NCBI RefSeq assembly: GCF_051859125.1 | Contig: NZ_JBHYGG010000057.1 | Location: 12,600 to 76,599 of the forward strand | Length of the DNA: 64,000 bases | Source of the DNA: Gemmata sp051859125 | Lineage (GTDB): Bacteria; Planctomycetota; Planctomycetia; Gemmatales; Gemmataceae | Direction: 5' to 3' | Shown here: positions 23,637 to 30,466 of the stretch, piece by piece | Numbering within the stretch: position 1 is the stretch's first letter | How the letters are laid out: each line of letters begins with the position of its first letter | The notes under the pieces: model-generated | Told to the model about the DNA's origin: nothing | Database searches by the model: none | What the model saw: only the letters and a program-made list of their open reading frames with translations | Made by a program: the position numbers and the translations under genes

Positions 23637-25007
23637 ATGCCCCGCGTCCTTGCCGCCGCAGCCCTCACGCTTCTCGGTTCGCTCGCGACTCTGTGCCCGT
23701 GCCCCGCCGCGGACTGGCCGCAGTGGATGGGGCCGAACCGCGACGCGGTGTGGACCGAGACCGGGATCCTCAAGGCGTTCCCCAAGGACGGCCCAAAGGT
23801 GCTGTGGCGGGCACCGGTCTCGGCCGGGTACGCCGGGCCGGCGGTCGCGGGCGGGAAGGTGTTCGTCGCCGACCGCGTCCTGGGGGTGCGGGCGATGAAC
23901 CCGGCCGACCCGTTCGACACCAAGACCCGGGTGCCGGGCGTCGAGCGTTTGCTGTGCCTCGACGCGAAGACGGGCAAGGAACTCTGGAAGCACGAGTACG
24001 ACTGCGCGTACCAGATCAGCTACCCGGCCGGGCCGCGGTGCACGCCGACCGTCGCCGACGGAAAGGTGTACCTCCTCGGCGCGATGGGCGACCTGCACTG
24101 CCTCGCGGCCGACACCGGCGCGGTGGTGTGGGCCAAGAACCTCCCCAAGGACTACGACGCGAAGGTGCCGACGTGGGGGTACTGCGGGCACCCGCTCGTG
24201 TACAAGGACCTCGTGATCTGCCTCGCCGGCGGCGACGGCTCGGTCGCCGTGGCGCTCGACGCGGCGACCGGCCGGGAGAAGTGGAAGGCGCTCACCGCCC
24301 GCGAGATCGGGTACTGCCCGCCGACGCTCGTTCACGTCGCCGGCCGGGACCAGCTCGTGATCTGGCACGCGCAGGCGATCAACGGCCTCGACCCGCTCAC
24401 CGGCAGGGTGCTGTGGTCGTTCGGGCTCGAACCGATGTTCGGCATGTCGATCATGGCCCCGCGGGTGTCGGGCGACCGGCTGTTCGCGGCCGGGATCGGC
24501 GGGGCCGGGCTCGTCCTGAAGTTCGACGAGAAGGGCGAGCCGGCGGTGGTGTGGCACGAGGCGACCGACAAGGCGAAGGGGATGACCCCGAAGCCCCGCG
24601 GCCTGTACCCGGTGAACATGACCCCGTTCGTCGAGGGCGGCCTCGTCTACGGCGTCGACCAACCCGGGATGCTGCGGGCCGTCGAACTCGACACCGGCAA
24701 GAAGCTGTGGTTCACGTTCAAGCCGGTGCTCGGCAGGGACGAGGCCGAGGACTTCAAGGGCGGCGGGTCCGGCACCGCGTTCCTCGTCAAGAACGGGGAC
24801 CGGTTCTTCCTGTTCAACGAACTCGGCGAGCTGGCGATCGCGAAGCTGTCCCGCGACAGGTACGAGGAGGTGGGCCGCGCGAAGGTGGTCGAGCCCACCG
24901 GCGCGGCGTTCGGCCGCAAGGTCGTGTGGAGCCACCCGGCGTTCGCCGACCGGTGCGCGTTCGTCCGCAACGACAAGGAACTCGTGTGCGTCTCGCTCGC
25001 CGAGTAG
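23637..25007 (+). CDS. Secreted PQQ-like beta-propeller protein
   Basis: This 456-residue protein has a signal peptide (MPRVLAAAALTLLGSLATLCPCPAA) and repeated propeller blades: ADWPQWMGPNRDAVWTETGI, then AGPAVAGGKVFVADR, LDAKTGKELWKHEY, LAADTGAVVWAKNL and LDAATGREKWKAL. This matches BamB/PQQ-dehydrogenase-like propellers, which in planctomycetes often start with an NWPQWRGP-type motif. It lacks evidence of a PQQ cofactor site or dehydrogenase residues. ATG 23637 is used because it starts the signal peptide; GGAG precedes it. Confidence 0.85.
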   Translation: MPRVLAAAALTLLGSLATLCPCPAADWPQWMGPNRDAVWTETGILKAFPKDGPKVLWRAPVSAGYAGPAVAGGKVFVADRVLGVRAMNPADPFDTKTRVPGVERLLCLDAKTGKELWKHEYDCAYQISYPAGPRCTPTVADGKVYLLGAMGDLHCLAADTGAVVWAKNLPKDYDAKVPTWGYCGHPLVYKDLVICLAGGDGSVAVALDAATGREKWKALTAREIGYCPPTLVHVAGRDQLVIWHAQAINGLDPLTGRVLWSFGLEPMFGMSIMAPRVSGDRLFAAGIGGAGLVLKFDEKGEPAVVWHEATDKAKGMTPKPRGLYPVNMTPFVEGGLVYGVDQPGMLRAVELDTGKKLWFTFKPVLGRDEAEDFKGGGSGTAFLVKNGDRFFLFNELGELAIAKLSRDRYEEVGRAKVVEPTGAAFGRKVVWSHPAFADRCAFVRNDKELVCVSLAE

Positions 25008-25186
25008 CGTGGTAAACCGCGGTGTTCGGCGGGCCGACCTGTGGGAACCGATCGTTCACAGGGTGGAAATTCGGCAGTCCGTCAGACGGCGCTTGCGTCG
25101 GCCCACGCGCAGTGCCACAATTCCCCCACTCCCCACTCACCTCTCCAACCAGGCTCCTCTCATGGCCGGACACACCCGGTGGTGCG

Positions 25187-26896
25187 ATGCCGTTGGACGT
25201 TACCTGCCCCCGCTGCCAGCGCGTGTTCCCCGTCACCGAGGCCCGGGCCGCGGTCGCAATCGAGTGCCCGCGGTGCGACGCCGAACTGACCGCCGAGTTC
25301 CGCCCCGCGTCGCGCCGCGCCCCGGCGGCCGCCCGGGTGCGGTCCGGCTACCCCGCCTCGCAGGCCGCCTACGCGGGGCTCGCGACCCGGCGGAAGACGG
25401 CTGCCACCCGCAGGCGCGAGCGGCAGATCAAGAGTGGTTCGATGTTCGGCGTGATGCTCGCGAGCCTCGCCGTGCTGCTCGTGAGCATCAGCGGGCTCGG
25501 GGCCACCGGGTACTACCTGTTCACGGCCCGCCCCGGCACGCACGCCGACGCGCTGCCGGTCCCGCGGACGTCGCTCACGGCCGGCATCGGGGACGCCCCC
25601 GAGCCCGGGTCGTCGGTCCCGCCCCCGCCGCGGGTCGAGAAGTTCGACCTCAATCCCCTCGCGGGGCCCGTCCCGCAGATCACGCCGTCCAAAGTCGAAG
25701 CCGACCTCACGACCCTCGACCTCGCGCCCCACGGCGGCCGCGTCGGGGCGGTGGCCGTCGGGGGCGGCGGCCGGTTCCTCGTGCTTCACTTCCCCGACGC
25801 GGGGCGGCTCGGCGTGTTCGACGCCTCCGAGGGCCGGGTCGTCGGGACCGTCGGGGCCGAGAAGGGCGACGTGAAGGTGGCCGCGGGCCTGTCGTGGGTC
25901 GTCACCTGTGCGGCCGGGAACACCTTCCGGGTGCTCACGCTGCCGGCCCTGGAGCCCCGGTACGACACGACCGTGCCGCTGTTCGGCGGCGTCTCCGCGA
26001 TGGCGATGGGGCACCGGACCGACGGCCCGCTCCTCGTCACGAACCCGTTCGGCGACGTCGTGCTGCTCGACGTGACCGGCGCGGCGCTCAAGGAGGTCGA
26101 GGGGAGCCGCAAGAAGCCGGGGATCGTCCCGAACAACCTCCGGGCCGCGCCCGACGGCACCGCGTTCCTCACCTTCGCCCACTCGTTCGAGCCGCCCGTC
26201 ACCCGCAGCGCGAAGGTGCTCACCGAGGCCGGCCGCGACTGGGCCGTGACGGCCGTCGACGCCGCCGTCACGACCCCCGGCCCCGACGGCCTCTTCTACG
26301 GGAACTGGGCGTCCCCGGTGGACCGCACCGGGGCGGCCGTGCCGCTGAAGGCGACCTACACCGTGCCCGTCGGGCGGCTGTGGTTCCTCCCGCAGGTCAC
26401 GCGGTCCGGCGACCTCCCGCTGACGCAGGACGGCTACGTGCTCCGGGTCATGGCGTTCATGCGGTACGTCCCGGTGCCCCGGGTCCAGCCCGTCCCGCCG
26501 CCGAACGATCAGGTCGGCCCCGAGGGTGCGAAGCCGGCCCCGGTCGTCGGGTCCAAGGCGGTCGCACTCGACGATCAGTCCGCCGAACTCGCCTCGAAGC
26601 GGGTGGCCCCGGCCGGCGCGCAGGTGGTGAAGCAACAGCCCCAGCAACCACCGGTGGCCCGCCAGCTCAAGCCCTCGCTCATGGTGAGCGTCCACGCCGC
26701 CGGGAACGTGGGCCAGTTCGCCGCGAACACGACGGTGCTCAGCGGGCTCCCCGAGTTCGACGGGATCCTCGATCCGAGCGGTGCCGGGCGGGCCGACCTC
26801 GACCAGCACTTCTACCTGATCCCCGAGGCCAAGCTGCTCGTGGTCCTCAGCGGCGACCGCACGAAGTTGGTGCTGAAGCGCGTGAACCTGCCGTGA
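25187..26896 (+). CDS. Zinc-ribbon (MJ0042-like) single-pass membrane protein
   Basis: This 569-residue protein opens with a C-x2-C ... C-x2-C ribbon (VTCPRCQRVFPVTEARAAVA then CPRCDAEL, residues 6-35). A basic region follows, then one transmembrane helix at about 84-112 (SMFGVMLASLAVLLVSISGL...). The extracytoplasmic part contains repeated VLLDVTGAALKEV-like propeller strands and a Pro-rich linker. MJ0042 ribbons are frequent at the N-terminus of planctomycete membrane proteins, with unknown ligands. It follows the PQQ gene on the same strand and ends before a strong terminator. Confidence 0.75.
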   Translation: MPLDVTCPRCQRVFPVTEARAAVAIECPRCDAELTAEFRPASRRAPAAARVRSGYPASQAAYAGLATRRKTAATRRRERQIKSGSMFGVMLASLAVLLVSISGLGATGYYLFTARPGTHADALPVPRTSLTAGIGDAPEPGSSVPPPPRVEKFDLNPLAGPVPQITPSKVEADLTTLDLAPHGGRVGAVAVGGGGRFLVLHFPDAGRLGVFDASEGRVVGTVGAEKGDVKVAAGLSWVVTCAAGNTFRVLTLPALEPRYDTTVPLFGGVSAMAMGHRTDGPLLVTNPFGDVVLLDVTGAALKEVEGSRKKPGIVPNNLRAAPDGTAFLTFAHSFEPPVTRSAKVLTEAGRDWAVTAVDAAVTTPGPDGLFYGNWASPVDRTGAAVPLKATYTVPVGRLWFLPQVTRSGDLPLTQDGYVLRVMAFMRYVPVPRVQPVPPPNDQVGPEGAKPAPVVGSKAVALDDQSAELASKRVAPAGAQVVKQQPQQPPVARQLKPSLMVSVHAAGNVGQFAANTTVLSGLPEFDGILDPSGAGRADLDQHFYLIPEAKLLVVLSGDRTKLVLKRVNLP

Positions 26897-26932
26897 GCCG
26901 AGCGCGGCCCGATCACCCCTGGGTGTGAACGT

Positions 26933-26962
26933 GAGAACCCGGTCCGTCAGGACCGGGTTCTC
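26933..26962 (+). terminator. Hairpin terminator
   Basis: GAGAACCCGGTCC (26933-26945) pairs perfectly with 26950-26962 around GTCA. The flanking GAGAA/TTCTC is the same as in the hairpin at 21167-21198. Confidence 0.7.
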
Positions 26963-26996
26963 GGCTTTGGTGGCTTTGAGCGTGGATCATTTGCCC

Positions 26997-27066
26997 TTGG
27001 TGGGGCAGGCATTCTTGCCTGCCTCCGGGCGCGTCGGGAGGCAGGCAAGAATGCCTGCCCCACCAA
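26997..27066. repeat. Palindromic dispersed element, TGGGGCAGGCATTCTTGCC family
   Basis: Arms 26997-27026 and 27037-27066 are perfect reverse complements over 30 bases with a 10-base loop. A close relative with GCAGACATTCTTGTCTGC lies at 62137-62200. It lies between convergent genes. Confidence 0.9.
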
Positions 27067-27093
27067 CAAAGAAACGATCCCTGCGATTGGGCA

Positions 27094-27840
27094 TCACTTC
27101 ACCCGCTGCGGATCGACCGCGACGGGCGCGAGCCCCGGGTCGATCGCGGGCGGCACCCGCGGCTTCACCTGCTCGCCCAGTTCGAACGGGTCGGGCAGCG
27201 CCACCTTGAGGAACGCCGCCGGGAGCAACCCGACGCGCACGAGCGGCGCGACGATCGCCTGGTTGCCGGCCTCGGCGGTCGGGTCGTCGAGCCCCACGCG
27301 GTCGGTCGCCGGGCGGCCCAGGACCGGCAGCGCCGGCGGCACCTTCACGTCCGCGGCCCGCTGCGTGATCCCGGGCTTGACCGGGAACGTCGGCTTCTCG
27401 GGCACCGCATCGGCGAGGTACCCGAGGTCGTAGGGCACGCGCTCCGGCGGGGGCGTCGGCTTCGACTCGCCCGGTTTCGGCGGCAGCACCGGCGGCGGGG
27501 CGTACCGTGCGACCGGCACCGGGTCCGGATCGACGACGCGGGCCGGCGGGGTCCGCGGCTTCGGGGCCGGGGCGGTCTTCTCTTTCGCGAGCGGGGCAAG
27601 CGAAGGCGTGACCGCCCGAACGACCGCCTTGCCGCCGAGGTCGGCCGGGTAGTCGAACACCGTGGGCGGCGGCTCGGGCGGCTTCGGCGGCTGCACGGCG
27701 ACCGGGACCGTGGTGGCGCCTTGCGGCGCGGCCGCGGCGGTCTGTGTCACGACGACCGTTCCGGCGGGCGGGGGCGGCGCGGCCGGGTTCTGCGAACACC
27801 CGGCGGCCGTGAGTGCGACGAGGATGGTGCGGCGGGTCAT
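27094..27840 (-). CDS. Proline-rich lipoprotein
   Basis: The 248-residue protein begins MTRRTILVALTAAGCSQNPA with a lipobox-like TAAGC (Cys15). The mature chain is dominated by Pro/Ala/Val. It has PPPTVFDYPADLGGKAVVRA, APKPRTPPARVVDPDPVPV and a less biased C-terminus (VGLLPAAFLKVALPDPFELG). It resembles disordered spacer lipoproteins of planctomycetes. I recognise no enzyme or binding motif. It starts about 185 bases after the YdjY-like gene on the same strand, with a folded palindromic element between them. Confidence 0.7.
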   Translation of the reverse strand: MTRRTILVALTAAGCSQNPAAPPPPAGTVVVTQTAAAAPQGATTVPVAVQPPKPPEPPPTVFDYPADLGGKAVVRAVTPSLAPLAKEKTAPAPKPRTPPARVVDPDPVPVARYAPPPVLPPKPGESKPTPPPERVPYDLGYLADAVPEKPTFPVKPGITQRAADVKVPPALPVLGRPATDRVGLDDPTAEAGNQAIVAPLVRVGLLPAAFLKVALPDPFELGEQVKPRVPPAIDPGLAPVAVDPQRVK

Positions 27841-27902
27841 GGTGATGGGTCGCGGGGAGGGTGGTGGGTGGATTCCTGGGACCGCGGGCGGGACGGTGTG
27901 CG

Positions 27903-27979
27903 TTCTGTAGCCGGGGTCTGTGACCCCGGACGCTCGCGGAATCCCAGAAGCGCCGGCCTCACAGAGGCCAGCTACAGAA
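27903..27979. repeat. Cloverleaf-like palindromic element
   Basis: An outer 9-base stem (TTCTGTAGC 27903-27911 with GCTACAGAA 27971-27979) encloses two perfect hairpins: CCGGGGTC/GACCCCGG (27911-27929) and GGCCTC/GAGGCC (27955-27969). It lies in the gap between two minus-strand genes. Confidence 0.75.
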
Positions 27980-28025
27980 ACCAAGCGCTGCGGGCGGAAC
28001 GCCCTCGGTCCCGGGGAAGGCGCGG

Positions 28026-28721
28026 TCACTTCTTCTCGGGCGCCTCGATCACGAGCTTCACCGGGGTGCCCTCCTTGGGCAGCGCGTCCGGGTTCACGTC
28101 GAGCTTGAGGAACTTCTCCTCCTTCATGGTCCACGCGGTCTGGAGCACGACCTCGTCGGACACCGGGAACAGCACGATGAGGCTGCCGGTCACGTCGGCC
28201 CCGTACTTCTTCTCGTCGGGCTTGTTCGGGTCGGTGGCCGTCAGCACCGAGCCGGTGAACACGAACGTCATCTTGGGCGGGGCCTTCTTGGTCTTCGGGT
28301 CCCAGAGCACCTTTTCGAGCGGGACCCGCTTGCCGCCGCCGGCCCCGTCGGGCACCTCGATGTACACGTTGACGACCGGCCCCTCGGCCTTGGTGTTCTC
28401 GCCGCGGGCCGGCTTCCCGGCCTTGAGGCCGAGCTTCTCCAGCCCCTCGTGGACCTCGGACGGGTCCACGTCGATCGCCACGACGATCTCGTGCGCCTTC
28501 TTCCCCTTGGGCGCGCCCCACCCGGCGATGAGTTCGACCGGGTACACCTGGTCGAGGTTCGGGAGCTTCCGCGGCGCGACCTTGGCGTCCACGAGGACGC
28601 ACCGCTTGGCCTCGTCCACGGTGACGCCGCCCTTCGGCGCGTCCTTCTTCTCCTGGGCGGCCCCGCGGTCGGCCGCGGCGACCGCGGCGAGAAGTCCGAG
28701 CGCAACTGCGATTCGCTTCAT
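28026..28721 (-). CDS. YdjY-like secreted protein
   Basis: This 231-residue protein has a signal peptide (MKRIAVALGLLAAVAAADRG). Its mature part has VTVDEAKRCVLVDAKVAPRK, VYPVELIAGWG, then HEIVVAIDVDPSEVHEGLEK, LGLKAGKP and VNVYIEVPDGAGGGKRVPLE. That order (E-I-V-V-A-I-D-V-D-P-S-E-V-H and a G-L-K-x-G-x-P turn) resembles the YdjY domain of uncharacterised secreted proteins. ATG 28721 is chosen because AAGG lies 9 bases upstream; ATG 28730 is also in frame. Confidence 0.7.
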   Translation of the reverse strand: MKRIAVALGLLAAVAAADRGAAQEKKDAPKGGVTVDEAKRCVLVDAKVAPRKLPNLDQVYPVELIAGWGAPKGKKAHEIVVAIDVDPSEVHEGLEKLGLKAGKPARGENTKAEGPVVNVYIEVPDGAGGGKRVPLEKVLWDPKTKKAPPKMTFVFTGSVLTATDPNKPDEKKYGADVTGSLIVLFPVSDEVVLQTAWTMKEEKFLKLDVNPDALPKEGTPVKLVIEAPEKK

Positions 28722-28873
28722 GTCAGTCATCCTTGGTCGCGCCCCCCTCCGGGTCGCGGTTGTGCGTGCTGCCGTGGTTGGTCCCAACGACCAACCTCCC
28801 ACCACCGACTCATACCAGGTCCGATTGAACCGGAACCGTGGTGGACGGGTCCGAGCCCAACAGAACCGGTATC

Positions 28874-28883
28874 NNNNNNNNNN
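28874..28883. other. Assembly gap (ten N)
   Basis: A run of ten N interrupts the sequence where the missing left end of the adjacent palindromic element would lie. Similar GGTATC-containing sequence flanks both sides, so a hairpin-induced sequencing or collapse gap is likely. Actual gap size is unknown. Confidence 0.95.
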
Positions 28884-28932
28884 GAGCGCCGAGCGAGGGT
28901 CAACGTTACCCTCGCTCGGCGCTCGGGCTCGG
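28884..28932. repeat. Palindromic dispersed element, GAGCGCCGAGCGAGGGT family
   Basis: Arms 28884-28900 and 28908-28924 are perfect reverse complements (17 bases, loop of 7). The right arm continues GGGCTCGG to 28932, whose partner lies in the gap. A complete copy is at 57235-57292. Confidence 0.85.
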
Positions 28933-28959
28933 ACCAATCCGAACCCAACAGATCCGGTA

Positions 28960-30399
28960 TCACTTGGTCCCGATGCACACGACGACGGTTTCCTTGCCCG
29001 CGTTCGGGCCCTCGAGGTTGCACGTCGCCACGATCACCTTCCCGCCGTGGACCGTTACGCCGCCGTACACCATCCCCGGCGCGCCGCCGTCTTTTGCAGC
29101 CGCGAGGGTCCACTTCGGGGCGCCGGTCTTCAGGTCGATGGCGTGGACGACGCCGTTGAGGTCCGCGGCGTACACCACGCCCCCGGCGACGGCCGGCGGC
29201 GCGAACACCGGGAGCTTGCAGTCGTACAGCCACGCCCGCTCGCCGTCGGCGGTCTTCAGCGCCCGCACCTTGCCGTCGGTGGCGGTGAACACGGCCAGCC
29301 CGTCGCTGACCGCCACCGCCCCGACCACGCCGCCGGGCACGTCCTTCTTCCACTTCACCTCGCCGGTCTTCAGGTCGAGCGCGGTCACGTCGCCCTTCGC
29401 GCCCTTGAGTTCCTTGAGGTAGTACCCGATAGAGCTGCCGGGGACGATGGCGAGGTCGCCGGCGACGGTCGCGCCGCCCCACGGGTTGAGCGCCAGCTCG
29501 CGCTTCCACACCGTCTCGCCGGTCGCAGCGTTGAGCGCGTACAGCGCCCGCTCGCCGACCTTCTCCTTGTCGAGGAACGACGTCGGCACGAGGAGCGTGT
29601 CGCCCGCGAGGTTCACCGGCGCGTCGACGTGCCACTTCACCTCGCCCTTCTGCCACACCTTCTTGGGGGCGAACTTGAGCAACTGGCTGTCGTCCGGCGG
29701 GATGGCGAAGTCGTCCTTCTTGGCCTTCAGCTCCTCGTACTTCGCGGACAACTCCTTCCACTTCGCCTCTTGCATCGTGGCAACGGTGGCGAGGTCGTGC
29801 TCCTTGCCGTCGAGCGTCGCCTTGTCCGTCTCGACGCAGATGACGCCGGCCGCGCCGCCGCCGATGTACGCGCGGTTCCCGGCGACGACCGGGCCGCCTT
29901 CGAGGTGGATCAGTTCGCCGGGGAGGGTGAGCTGCCACACCGGCTTGCTGGTCGCCGCGCTGATGCAGTGCAGCACGCCGCCCGAGTCCTGGTGCATGCC
30001 GTCGCCGAACACGAGGTACTCGCCGGCCACCGCGGGCGAGCTGACCGACGCGAGCTTCAGGTACGGGGCCGACTTCGCCCACGTCGCCTTCGTCGGCGGC
30101 TGTTCGGTGAGCGGGAACAGCGTAACCGTCGGGCGGTTGAACGCGCCGACGCCGGCCACGAGGATCGAGTCCTTCACCGGCACCGGCGCGGCGAGGAAGT
30201 GGTCGTTCGACTTGATCGCCCACAGCACCACCGGCTTCTCGGGGCCGGCCCGGTTGTCGGTGTTGCCGGTGCGCTGCGGGGTGCCGCGGTACGTGCCCCA
30301 CGGGCCGGGCTCCGCGGCGGCGGACTCGCCACACAGAAAGGACCCACCGCAGAGCACGCGGAGAACGCAGAGGGAGACGAGGAGAGATCGAAGCGACAT
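28960..30399 (-). CDS. Secreted PQQ-like beta-propeller protein
   Basis: This 479-residue protein has a signal peptide with residues 9-18 (SLCVLRVLCG) encoded by a dispersed repeat. The mature chain begins EPGPWGTYRGTPQRTGNTDN, followed by propeller blades: VLHCISAATSKPVWQLTLPG, AGNRAYIGGGAAGVICVE, LYALNAATGETVWKRELALN, LDLKTGEVKWKKD and IDLKTGAPKWTL. This is the same broad fold as the 23637 gene but a different N-terminus and helical insert (about 200-240). It lies 67 bases downstream of the FG-GAP gene on the same strand. Confidence 0.85.
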   Translation of the reverse strand: MSLRSLLVSLCVLRVLCGGSFLCGESAAAEPGPWGTYRGTPQRTGNTDNRAGPEKPVVLWAIKSNDHFLAAPVPVKDSILVAGVGAFNRPTVTLFPLTEQPPTKATWAKSAPYLKLASVSSPAVAGEYLVFGDGMHQDSGGVLHCISAATSKPVWQLTLPGELIHLEGGPVVAGNRAYIGGGAAGVICVETDKATLDGKEHDLATVATMQEAKWKELSAKYEELKAKKDDFAIPPDDSQLLKFAPKKVWQKGEVKWHVDAPVNLAGDTLLVPTSFLDKEKVGERALYALNAATGETVWKRELALNPWGGATVAGDLAIVPGSSIGYYLKELKGAKGDVTALDLKTGEVKWKKDVPGGVVGAVAVSDGLAVFTATDGKVRALKTADGERAWLYDCKLPVFAPPAVAGGVVYAADLNGVVHAIDLKTGAPKWTLAAAKDGGAPGMVYGGVTVHGGKVIVATCNLEGPNAGKETVVVCIGTK

Positions 30400-30456
30400 T
30401 GAGAGCCTTTCTGAAACTCGTTGTTCTTTCCCTGCGGTCCCTGCGTTCTCTGCGGT
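30346..30456. repeat. Inverted dispersed repeat spanning a signal-peptide coding region
   Basis: The core 30346-30375 (ACCGCAGAGCACGCGG then GAGAACGCAGAGGGA) and 30429-30456 are inverted relatives. The right arm reads TCCCTGCGGTCCCTGCGTTC then TCTGCGGT. The left copy lies within codons 9-18 of the propeller gene; the right copy is intergenic. Confidence 0.75.
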
Positions 30457-30466
30457 GAATCCTGGC

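Noticed and set aside
27903..27979. tRNA gene
   Set aside because: The three-stem shape is suggestive, but it lacks a T-loop GTTC, a proper acceptor stem of 7 bases and any plausible anticodon arm.
28874..28883. Biological meaning of the N run
   Set aside because: It is an assembly placeholder, not sequence.
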